Shown here one piece after another: positions 26,798 through 33,608 of a stretch of 64,000 nucleotides of DNA. The notes under the pieces are model-generated. The model was not told where the DNA came from. It worked only from the letters and a program-made list of their open reading frames with translations, and made no database searches. The DNA comes from Janthinobacterium sp. 1_2014MBL_MicDiv (lineage in GTDB: Bacteria; Pseudomonadota; Gammaproteobacteria; Burkholderiales; Burkholderiaceae_D): assembly GCF_001865675.1 (NCBI RefSeq), contig NZ_CP011319.1:868001-932000 (forward strand). The letters are read 5' to 3'. A program made the translations under genes and the position numbers. Positions within the stretch are counted from its first letter, which is position 1; every line of letters begins with the position of its first letter.

Positions 26798-27088
26798 TTA
26801 CTTGACGACGATCGCCATGATGTCTTCTTCGCGCATGACCAGCAGCTCATCGCCGTCAACTTTGACGGTTTGGCCGGCGTACTTGCCGAACAGGACGCGG
26901 TCGCCCACTTTGACATCCAGAGGACGGACTTTGCCGTCGTCGAGAATCTTGCCATTGCCTACGGCAAGGACTTCGCCTTGATCCGGTTTTTCAGCAGCTG
27001 CATCAGGAATGATGAGGCCGGACGCAGTCTTGGTTTCCTGGTCGAGGCGTTTGACGATGACGCGATCGTTCAATGGGCGCAGATTCAT
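26798..27088 (-). CDS. groES: Co-chaperonin GroES (10 kDa)
   Basis: A 96-residue lid subunit of the chaperonin, starting MNLRPLNDRVIVKRLDQETKTASG. The mobile loop (ETKTASGLIIPDAA, about 18-31) and the GKYAGQTVKVDGDELLVMREEDIMA C-terminal motif are standard. AAGGAG lies upstream of the ATG. It is the first gene of the groESL operon, 50 bp before groEL. The promoter lies about 270 bp upstream. Confidence 0.98.
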   Translation of the reverse strand: MNLRPLNDRVIVKRLDQETKTASGLIIPDAAAEKPDQGEVLAVGNGKILDDGKVRPLDVKVGDRVLFGKYAGQTVKVDGDELLVMREEDIMAIVVK

Positions 27089-27329
27089 ACAAAACTCCTT
27101 AAAGTTCAATGGATAAGTGTTGCTAAATGAATACATGCCTGGCACAGCGCCAGGCCTGCTTTCAGTGACCGCCGTTGAAAGCAGCCCGCAACGGTCAAGC
27201 AAACCCCATGTCATCCTGTCCTTGTCCGTATCCGGCAGTGGTGCATCGCGGCGTCGCCCGCCGCGTAGCATTCCCTGCAGTGGCCTGGCAAGCACCATCA
27301 TTTCCTGAGGATTGCTACGAAAGAGTTTG
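27089..27329 (-). other. Long untranslated leader of groESL
   Basis: About 240 bases lie between the CIRCE element and the groES start on the minus strand. I see no credible gene. The stretch contains GC-rich self-complementary patches, e.g. GGCGACGCCGCG, but no clear intrinsic terminator. Being transcribed from the CIRCE promoter it would form an unusually long 5' UTR. Confidence 0.5.
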
Positions 27330-27356
27330 TTAGCACTCTCTACTAACGAGTGCTAA
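27330..27356 (-). promoter_or_regulatory. CIRCE element (HrcA operator)
   Basis: TTAGCACTC at 27330-27338 and GAGTGCTAA at 27348-27356 are separated by exactly 9 bases, a perfect CIRCE inverted repeat. HrcA binding here represses groESL at normal temperature. Confidence 0.97.
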
Positions 27357-27384
27357 TTATAGGGACGGTAGGGGGCTTATTCAA
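27356..27384 (-). promoter_or_regulatory. groESL promoter (sigma-70 / sigma-32 hybrid)
   Basis: On the minus strand TTGAAT (27379-27384) and TATAAT (27356-27361) are spaced by 17 bp. The surrounding CCCTTGAAT ... CCCTATAAT also resembles a heat-shock sigma-32 promoter. The -10 abuts the CIRCE element. Confidence 0.8.
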
Positions 27385-27395
27385 GGGCTTATTCT

Positions 27396-27471
27396 CCGGG
27401 AAGATATGCATAGACGTTCTGCGCAGCCTGCATTTACGCAGGGTTTGCGCTGGCGCAAGCCAAGTTCCCGG
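27396..27471. other. Potential three-way-junction inverted repeat between groESL promoter and next gene
   Basis: CCGGGAA (27396-27402) is complementary to TTCCCGG (27465-27471). Inside lie two further hairpins, CCTGC/GCAGG (27427-27442) and TTGCGC/GCGCAA (27445-27458). The whole could fold as a branched RNA on the plus strand ahead of the next gene, or as a DNA element. Function unknown. Confidence 0.35.
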
Positions 27472-27567
27472 GCGTCAGCAACAGCAGCGACTCTAGCATG
27501 TCGTCCGGATGGGGGGCGTTCCTGTACACACAGGAAACAGATTTCACTATGAAATTTGATAAGATGA

Positions 27568-27584
27568 TTGATATTACATATCAA
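27568..27584. promoter_or_regulatory. Inverted repeat before the duplicated secreted protein
   Basis: TTGATAT and ATATCAA form an exact 7-bp inverted repeat with a 3-base spacer, 27 bases upstream of the gene start, in otherwise AT-rich sequence. A repressor operator is the simplest reading. Confidence 0.4.
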
Positions 27585-27611
27585 TATCGCCACTGCGCCA
27601 GAAAGCACACC

Positions 27612-28385
27612 ATGCAGCACATCATGCCCTATCCTGTTTCCCGCCCCGCGCTGCGCCTGCTAGGCGCCGCCGTCATCGGCCTCGCTTGCCTGGGCCATGC
27701 CGTCGCGCAAACGGCTGCCGCGCCAGCGGCCACCATCGTCGACGAGATCACCGTGGCGACCCTGACGCCGCTGGAAAAGGAAATGCTGCTCAATGACCTG
27801 TTCAACGACTTGAACAAGGATGACGACGACCAGGAAGCGCATGTGTGGGACAACGGCGGCGACCGCGGCGTGCTGGTGAAAGCCACGTATAACTTCAGCA
27901 ATTCCGGCATGACCGAGCACAGCCTGAAGGCGCACATGTGCCGCGACCTGAAGTTCGTCGTCACGGCTGGCGGCAAGACGCAGGACCTGAGCCGCCGCAC
28001 CTGTTCGCAGAACAGCGGCAACTGGGATGTGCAGGGCAAGGACCCGGCGCCCGTCGTGTATCCGCCCTTCCTGTCGGACGTGACGGTGGCCAAGCTGAAT
28101 GCCAAAGAGCAGGCATCGCTGCTGAAGGCGGCCGTGCGCACCTTGAAGGATGAAGAGGATGGCAAGAGCCGCCAGTGGAGCAACAAGGGGCTGGGCAATG
28201 CCCAGGCCTTGCTGGTGACCTTGACGCCATCCGCGACCGGCACCAAGCCTGGCAGTTTTACCACGTGCCGCGACTTGACGATGGTGCTCGACGGCAAGGG
28301 CGGCAAGCAGGAATTGACGCGCCGTGCGTGCGAAAACCGCTACGGCAGCCTGGACATCGAACCGGACTTCGAAGGGCATCGCTAG
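27612..28385 (+). CDS. Secreted protein with two tandem Cys-pair domains, unknown function
   Basis: A 257-residue protein with a signal peptide (about 1-32, cut after HAVA). The mature part is an internal duplication. Repeat 1 (about 45-141) and repeat 2 (about 155-251) both start with an (I/V)TVA-L pattern. Each has an acidic helix, a Trp (W79, W189), a CRDL motif (C110, C219) and a second Cys exactly 21 residues later (C131, C240) in an LxRRxC context. A disulfide within each repeat is likely in the periplasm. The W...CRD...G...C...G pattern loosely recalls the 17-kDa surface-antigen-type domain, but I cannot confirm that. It stands alone between groESL and the zap operon. Confidence 0.8.
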   Translation: MQHIMPYPVSRPALRLLGAAVIGLACLGHAVAQTAAAPAATIVDEITVATLTPLEKEMLLNDLFNDLNKDDDDQEAHVWDNGGDRGVLVKATYNFSNSGMTEHSLKAHMCRDLKFVVTAGGKTQDLSRRTCSQNSGNWDVQGKDPAPVVYPPFLSDVTVAKLNAKEQASLLKAAVRTLKDEEDGKSRQWSNKGLGNAQALLVTLTPSATGTKPGSFTTCRDLTMVLDGKGGKQELTRRACENRYGSLDIEPDFEGHR

Positions 28386-28491
28386 GACGGCCTGCTGCAG
28401 GGCGGCAAGCGCGCCGTGGCGTTAAAAAGCATGTATTTCACGGCAACTGCGCTGCATTGATGTAAATATGTGTGACAGCGGCCTGATTCGA

Positions 28492-28521
28492 TTGACGCCC
28501 AGGGAGCGTCCGCCCTATAGT
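28492..28521 (+). promoter_or_regulatory. Promoter of the zapB-like/zapA operon (gives a leaderless mRNA)
   Basis: TTGACG (28492-28497) and TATAGT (28516-28521) are spaced by 18 bp. The -10 ends only six bases before the ATG of the first gene, so transcription would start at or next to the start codon. Confidence 0.6.
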
Positions 28522-28527
28522 GGCGGG

Positions 28528-28803
28528 ATGATTTCCGAATTCAACGAATTATCCGACAAAATCGGCCTGCTGGCCGAAATGACCCACGCGCTGCGCCGTG
28601 AAAACGCGCAGTTGCGCAAGGACAATGTCGCCCTGGCCGCCGAAAACGCGCTGTATGTGCAACGCATGCGCGAGGCGCAGGAGCGCGTGGAAGCCTTGCT
28701 GGAAAAAATCCCGGAACTGGTGCAGGCCGGCCTGGAGCAAGCCGCTTCCGAAGCCGCCGCTGTCACCGGCGATCACCTTGCCGAGAACGAGAAGGAAGCG
28801 TAA
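28528..28803 (+). CDS. ZapB-like coiled-coil protein
   Basis: A 91-residue cytoplasmic protein that is almost wholly coiled coil (ISEFNELSDKIGLLAEMTHALRRENAQLRKDNVALAAENALYVQRMREAQERVEALLEKI). Size, heptads and position directly before zapA fit the ZapB-like proteins of betaproteobacteria, which with ZapA help organise the FtsZ ring. Its stop shares bases with the zapA start (TAATG). The ATG at 28528 starts the conserved helix at once; an upstream ATG at 28468 lies in the promoter and is rejected. The assignment as functional ZapB is by context. Confidence 0.82.
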   Translation: MISEFNELSDKIGLLAEMTHALRRENAQLRKDNVALAAENALYVQRMREAQERVEALLEKIPELVQAGLEQAASEAAAVTGDHLAENEKEA

Positions 28804-29114
28804 TGCCGCGTGTCGATGTCAATATCATGGGCCAGGCCTACAGCATGGTGTGCCGCGATGGCGAAGAGCGCGCCTTGCGCGAAGCGGCGATCTATCTCGA
28901 TAGCAAGATGAAGGCCATCCGCGACGCCGGCAAGGTCAAGGGCAACGACCGCATTGCCGTGCTGGCCGCGCTGGGCGTGGCGGCAGAGTTTCTCTCCGTC
29001 AAGTCACCGCAAGGTCCGCTGTCGGAATTGACGATACTGGAAGTGAAGCAAAAGATCTCGGCCATGCATACCGTCCTGGACAGCGCACTGACGCCCCAGG
29101 AAAACCTTTTTTAA
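28803..29114 (+). CDS. zapA: Cell division protein ZapA
   Basis: A 103-residue FtsZ-ring-associated protein. The N-terminal globular part VDVNIMGQAYSMVCRDGEERALREAAIYLDSKM is the ZapA signature, followed by a long helix (DRIAVLAALGVAAEFLSVKS) for tetramerisation. It bundles FtsZ filaments at mid-cell. It is coupled to the ZapB-like gene by a one-base overlap. 6S RNA follows 50 bp downstream, as in many proteobacteria. Confidence 0.95.
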   Translation: MPRVDVNIMGQAYSMVCRDGEERALREAAIYLDSKMKAIRDAGKVKGNDRIAVLAALGVAAEFLSVKSPQGPLSELTILEVKQKISAMHTVLDSALTPQENLF

Positions 29115-29163
29115 GCGCGTACGCGACGATTTGTCTTTGCGATGCGCGACCAAAGGAGTAAAC

Positions 29164-29346
29164 TTGGGTCTACCCTGCGGTGTTCGCGATTGCCATATAT
29201 TCCTTGAACCATTTATGCGCATCGGTTGCGAATTTTGTTTGATGGGAGTGAGCGTCGCTCGTTCGACGAACCCGAAATTGAACTAACGTGACCACCTTGA
29301 ACCGTTTGGTTCGGGATGCCGGCATAGCGGCACAGGCGGGGCCCAA
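29164..29346 (+). ncRNA. ssrS: 6S RNA
   Basis: No gene is open here, and the position directly after zapA is the classic 6S RNA locus. The ends pair (TTGGGTC near 29164 with GGGCCCAA near 29340). The 5' arm contains CCTGCGGTGTTCGCGA, matching the conserved TGTTCGC of 6S RNA. The 3' arm has CACCTTGAACC-GTTT-GGTTCGGG, the equivalent of the E. coli 3' hairpin, followed by GGCATAGCGGCACAGG. Length about 183 nt is typical. 6S RNA mimics an open promoter and sequesters sigma-70 RNA polymerase in stationary phase. The exact ends are estimated. Confidence 0.85.
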
Positions 29347-29361
29347 TTTGTAGTACAACTG

Positions 29362-29399
29362 AAAACGGTTGCGGCATCACGATGCGCAACCGTTTTTTT
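29362..29399 (+). terminator. Intrinsic terminator after 6S RNA
   Basis: A perfect 12-bp stem AAAACGGTTGCG / CGCAACCGTTTT with an 11-base loop and a run of seven T, 15 bases beyond the 6S RNA. Confidence 0.88.
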
Positions 29400-29428
29400 A
29401 CGTCTGTTGCCTTGATACGGGAGATTTG

Positions 29429-29893
29429 ATGAAACAATATTGGCTGATGAAATCGGAACCGGATGAAGTGAGCATCGACGACCTGATGGCGGCGCCGCAG
29501 CACACCATGCCGTGGTTTGGCGTGCGCAATTACCAGGCGCGCAACTTCATGCGCGATGGGATGAAAGTGGGCGATGGCGTGCTGTTCTATCACTCCAGTT
29601 GCCCGCAGCCGGGTGTGGCCGGCGTGGCCGAAGTGGCCAGCACGGCGTATCCCGATCACAGCCAGTTTGAAGAGGGCGGCAAGTACTTCGATCCGAAAGC
29701 CACGCCAGAGCAGCCGCGCTGGATCAGTGTCGACGTGCGCGGCCTCAGGAAGACGGCGCTGCTGCCCCTGTCCGAGATGCGCCAGATGCCGGAACTGGAA
29801 GACATGCTGCTGTTGAAGAAGGGCAGCCGCTTGTCCATCACGCCCGTGACGCCGGCGCAATGGAAGGTCATTACAGGCAAGTTGACAGCCTAG
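29429..29893 (+). CDS. EVE-domain protein
   Basis: A 154-residue cytoplasmic protein made of a single EVE (PUA-like) domain: KQYWLMKSEPDEVSIDDL, then WFGVRNYQARNFMRDGMKVGDGVLFYHSS, then AGVAEVASTAYPD and WISVDVRGLRKT. The family binds modified nucleobases in RNA or DNA; bacterial stand-alone versions are of unknown target. The start at 29429 gives the conserved YWLMKSEP N-terminus. Its last 23 bp overlap the convergent diguanylate cyclase gene. Confidence 0.9.
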   Translation: MKQYWLMKSEPDEVSIDDLMAAPQHTMPWFGVRNYQARNFMRDGMKVGDGVLFYHSSCPQPGVAGVAEVASTAYPDHSQFEEGGKYFDPKATPEQPRWISVDVRGLRKTALLPLSEMRQMPELEDMLLLKKGSRLSITPVTPAQWKVITGKLTA

Positions 29894-31397
29894 GCGCCGG
29901 CGTGGCATCGACCTCGATGCGGTTACGGCCATGTTGCTTGGCCCGGTACAGGGCCCGGTCGGCGGCGGCGAGCAATTGTTCCGGCGCCGGGCAACCGGTA
30001 TTCAGGGCCAGGCCGATGCTGGCCGTCACCTGGCCGCTGCGCGACGGGGCCTGGGCGATGGCGGCCGCGGCGATCGCTTCCTGCATCTTTTGCGCCACCG
30101 CCTGCGCGCCGGCCAGTCCGGTGGCTGGCAGGATGGCGGCAAATTCCTCGCCGCCAAAGCGCGCCACCAGGTCGCTGGCGCGCGGTAGCGCCGAGCGCAG
30201 GGCTGCGGCAATCTGCACCAGGCAGGCGTCGCCATACGGATGGCCAAAAGTGTCGTTCAGGCTCTTGAAGAAATCGATATCGATGATCAGCAGCGCCAGC
30301 GGCTTGCCGTCGCGCGCTGCGCGCTGCCATTCGCCCTGCAGGGTCTGGTCGAAGCAGCGCCGGTTGGCGACGCCCGTCAAGCCATCGGTCAGCGACAGTT
30401 TTTCCAGCAGCTCGTGCGCGGTGCGCAAGGCCAGCTCGCTTTGCATGTAGCGGCTTTGCAGGGTGGCCGAGCGCAGCGCGTGGACGGCCAGCGCGACAAA
30501 CAGCGAGGTGGCCGCCAGGTAGAAATGGTCGCGCAGCACGACGAAACCCAGTCCCAGCAAGGCCGCCGTGAAGAAGATGGGACTGAAGTTGTCGATCAGC
30601 AAGGTCAGTGGCGGCGGGGCATGCCGTGGCCGGGCCGCTTCCTCCTGCGGCCGGGTTTGCGCAGCGAGCACCGCCAGCAGCAGGAATGGCACGCTTGGCA
30701 GCAACTCGGTCAGGATCGGCCCGGCGAGCGCATGCAGGGTCAGGTAATTGTAGGCGCCCGCGCAGCCGGCGTAGCACCACAGGAAAACGCTGAGCAGCAG
30801 GTAGAAACGGCCCTGCTCGCCATCCCGGCGGTGCGCCAGCAGGCGCAGCGAGGCGCAGCAGGCCAGGACCAGGTTTTCCACGTTGTACGTCACCACCAGC
30901 AGGCTGGCGGGAATCGGCGCGATCGAGCGCTGGGCAAATGGCGAGACGGAAAAGATGGCCGTATAGGCCAGATAGGCTGCCAGCAAGACTTGCACGGCGT
31001 CCAGCCATTGCAGGCTGCGCGAGGGATGCTGGTCGCTGACCGAGGAAATGGCCAGCAGCAGGGGCGCGCCATACATGAAATAGGCAAAATCGGAGAAATA
31101 CGTGGCGTCGGATGCCACCTGTCCGCTCAGGTCTTGCCAGGCGGACAGCGCCATGCCCACGCTCCAGAACAGCATGGCCGCCGCGAACAGGCCCCATCCC
31201 GTGCGCACGATGCCGGGCGCGCTCAGACGGGCGCAGCGGCAGCAGGCGGCCAGGGCCAGCAAGGGCGCCAGCAGGTTGAACAGGTAGCCCACGGTCGCGG
31301 CATGCCGGCCGGCAAACGCCGTCAGGGCCAGCTGCGCCAGTAGATAGGCGGCGCCCACGGTCATCCAGAACGTCGTGGTCTTCCTGGCAAGCTGCAT
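29871..31397 (-). CDS. Membrane-bound diguanylate cyclase
   Basis: A 508-residue protein with about 8-10 TM helices in the first 320 residues and a C-terminal GGDEF domain (about 335-500). The catalytic motif is GGEEF (VARFGGEEFAAIL), and RASD five residues upstream is the RxxD inhibitory site, so an active, product-inhibited cyclase making c-di-GMP is expected. The signal sensed by the membrane part is unknown. It is a single-gene unit, convergent with and overlapping the EVE gene by 23 bp. It is the second GGDEF protein in the window. Confidence 0.92.
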   Translation of the reverse strand: MQLARKTTTFWMTVGAAYLLAQLALTAFAGRHAATVGYLFNLLAPLLALAACCRCARLSAPGIVRTGWGLFAAAMLFWSVGMALSAWQDLSGQVASDATYFSDFAYFMYGAPLLLAISSVSDQHPSRSLQWLDAVQVLLAAYLAYTAIFSVSPFAQRSIAPIPASLLVVTYNVENLVLACCASLRLLAHRRDGEQGRFYLLLSVFLWCYAGCAGAYNYLTLHALAGPILTELLPSVPFLLLAVLAAQTRPQEEAARPRHAPPPLTLLIDNFSPIFFTAALLGLGFVVLRDHFYLAATSLFVALAVHALRSATLQSRYMQSELALRTAHELLEKLSLTDGLTGVANRRCFDQTLQGEWQRAARDGKPLALLIIDIDFFKSLNDTFGHPYGDACLVQIAAALRSALPRASDLVARFGGEEFAAILPATGLAGAQAVAQKMQEAIAAAAIAQAPSRSGQVTASIGLALNTGCPAPEQLLAAADRALYRAKQHGRNRIEVDATPAPRLSTCL

Positions 31398-31606
31398 AGG
31401 CTGGGCTCCCTGGCTCGAATGTCCGTCAGATCATGAGCGCCTGCCTTGGTTTGGCGGCAGGGTAAAACGATCATACCCCTTATCCCAAAAGCAAGTCCAT
31501 TCCATTGGGAAATTTTAATGCATAGAGGGAAAGATTGTGGCGGATCACGCCAGGCCGGGGGCGGATGGCGCGGCGCGTGCCGCCGCCCTCCGCCTGGAAC
31601 GGCGTG

Positions 31607-32437
31607 TCAGGCCTGGGCTGGGCGCGCCTTGGTCGGCGGCGTCGCCATCACCTGGCTCTTATAGGCCCAGACGAGCAGCGCGATGGCGCCGACGATCATC
31701 GGCAGCGACAGCATCTGCCCCGAGGTGATCGGCACGCCCAGCCACACGACTTCCCAGTCCGGCGTGCGGAAGTACTCGGTGAAGAAGCGCGCGCAGCCGT
31801 ACAGCAGGGTGAACATGGCGCCCACGGCCATCCGCGGATGCTGCTTGCGCGCGTACAGCCACAGGATGATGAACACCAGGATGCCGTCGACCAGCATCTG
31901 GTAGATCGGCGACGGGTGCACGGGATACGGAATGCCCGGCCATTGCATGGCCCACGGCAGGGTGTCCGGCGCGATGCGGCCCGGCAATTCGGCATTGATG
32001 AAGTTGCCGAGGCGGCCGGCCGCGTAGCCGAGCGGCACCAGCGGGGCGATGAAATCGAGCACGTCGAACAGGTTGCGGCCCGCCTTGCGGCTCCACAGGT
32101 ACATGGCGACGATGACGCCGAGGAAGCCGCCATGGAAGGACATGCCGCCATGCCAGACCATGAAGATTTCGAGCGGATTGTGCATGAAGTATGCGGGGCG
32201 GTAGAACAGCACTTCGCCCAGGCGGCCGCCGATCACCACGCCCAGCATGCCGTAGAACAGCATGTCGTCGAGGTCTTCCTTCTTCCAGCCCAGCGCGGCG
32301 ATATGCGGCTGCTTGATGCGCACCCGGCCCAGGATGATGAACAGGGCGAAGGCCAGCACATACATCAGGCCGTACCAGTGCACGGCCAGCGGGCCGATCT
32401 GGATGGCAATCGGATTGGGCATCGGGTGTATCAGCAT
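31607..32437 (-). CDS. lgt: Prolipoprotein diacylglyceryl transferase
   Basis: A 276-residue inner-membrane enzyme with about seven TM helices that attaches diacylglycerol to the lipobox Cys of prolipoproteins, the first step of lipoprotein maturation. The Lgt signature GRLGNFINAELPGR (about 140-153) and the HGGMSFHGG loop (about 101-109, with the essential His) are present, with the arm sequence FTEYFRTPD near the C-terminus. The ATG at 32437 or the one at 32422 could be used. It lies 79 bp after a LysR gene on the same strand. Essential gene in most Gram-negatives. Confidence 0.96.
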   Translation of the reverse strand: MLIHPMPNPIAIQIGPLAVHWYGLMYVLAFALFIILGRVRIKQPHIAALGWKKEDLDDMLFYGMLGVVIGGRLGEVLFYRPAYFMHNPLEIFMVWHGGMSFHGGFLGVIVAMYLWSRKAGRNLFDVLDFIAPLVPLGYAAGRLGNFINAELPGRIAPDTLPWAMQWPGIPYPVHPSPIYQMLVDGILVFIILWLYARKQHPRMAVGAMFTLLYGCARFFTEYFRTPDWEVVWLGVPITSGQMLSLPMIVGAIALLVWAYKSQVMATPPTKARPAQA

Positions 32438-32516
32438 GGGGTTTCTTTCTTTGTTTAAAGCTAAGGTTGCGTAGTATGGCCCTGCGGCAGCTTTTTTGCC
32501 TTAGCGGCCACTTAAT

Positions 32517-33428
32517 TTATTGACCGCCAGCGGCAATTTGCATGCGCAGCAGGGCCAGGAAGCCTTGCAGCACGGCGGACGGATTGTCGCGGCGCCAGGC
32601 CAGGCCCGTTTCCACCAGCGGCGTGGCGTCCTGCAGCGGCCTGTATTCTACGCCGGGGCGCATCAGGTTCGAGACTGATTGTGGCACAAGCGCGATGCCC
32701 ATGCCAGCCGAAACGAGGCTGACGATGGTTTGCATCTGGATCGCTTCCTGGCCGATCTGCGGCGTGATGCCGGCGGCGCGGAAGACGCCGAGTATCGCGT
32801 CGTGCAGGGCGGGCGAGATCGCGCGCGGGAAGATGATCAGCGGCAGCGTCGGCACGTCCTGCAGGCGCACGGGGCCCGGCGTGGCCCATATGGCGAGACC
32901 CGATGGCGCGGCCAGCACCAGCGGCTCGGCCAGCACGGGCAGGTAGTCGAGCGCCGCCTTCGCCTTCTCGGGCAGGGGCGGGATCAGGAGGCCGGCATCC
33001 GTGCGCCCGGCCAGCAATTCGTCGAGCTGCAGGTCGGAGGTGGCTTCCTGCAAGGCGATCTGCACCTGCGGATAGGCCGCCTGGTAGGCGCGCAGCAGGG
33101 GCGGCAGCACGCTGTAGTCGGCCGACGAGACGAAGGCCAGGCTCAGGCGGCCCGCCTCGCCCTGCGCGGCCCGCCGCACCAGCGCCGGCAAGTCCTGTGC
33201 CTGGGCCAGCAGGCGGCGCGCCTCGGGCAGCAGGGCAGCGCCTGCCGGCGTCAGCTGCACTTCGCGCCGGGTGCGCACGAACAGGGGCGCGCCCAGCATG
33301 TCTTCCAGGGCCATGATGGTTTGCGACAGGGGCGGCTGCGTCATGTGCAGGCGCGCGGCGGCGCGGCCGAAATGCAATTCCTCGGCGACGGTGACAAAGT
33401 AGCGCAACTGGCGCAGCTCAAGATTCAT
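32517..33428 (-). CDS. LysR-family regulator next to ilvD
   Basis: A 303-residue regulator with an N-terminal winged helix (LRQLRYFVTVAEELHFGRAAARLHMTQPPLSQTIMALEDMLGAPLFVRT) and a periplasmic-binding-like effector domain (about 90-300). The sequence pattern (SLAFVSSADYSVLPPLLRAY) is of the benzoate/catechol-type LysR branch. It is divergent from ilvD across about 180 bp, suggesting control of ilvD or of a gene elsewhere. The start at 33428 is preferred to an in-frame ATG at 33440 because GGAAA then sits at a suitable distance. The effector is unknown. Confidence 0.88.
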   Translation of the reverse strand: MNLELRQLRYFVTVAEELHFGRAAARLHMTQPPLSQTIMALEDMLGAPLFVRTRREVQLTPAGAALLPEARRLLAQAQDLPALVRRAAQGEAGRLSLAFVSSADYSVLPPLLRAYQAAYPQVQIALQEATSDLQLDELLAGRTDAGLLIPPLPEKAKAALDYLPVLAEPLVLAAPSGLAIWATPGPVRLQDVPTLPLIIFPRAISPALHDAILGVFRAAGITPQIGQEAIQMQTIVSLVSAGMGIALVPQSVSNLMRPGVEYRPLQDATPLVETGLAWRRDNPSAVLQGFLALLRMQIAAGGQ

Positions 33429-33608
33429 ATGCGTTTCCATGCGGATTGAACGCTGTGATATGTAATACGACTCACAGACACGTGCATCATATATTTGACA
33501 GTGGGGCGCGCGCAAGGCAATCTGGCGTACCCCCACTGCGCGCAGGGTCTTGGCCCTTGCCGGCCCGCTCCCGCAGTCAGGCACTCACACTTTTGGAAGG
33601 ACCCCATC

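Noticed and set aside
27498..27611. Upstream extension of the duplicated secreted protein
   Set aside because: It would put the signal peptide in the middle of the protein and run over the inverted repeat; the ATG at 27612 gives a proper signal sequence.
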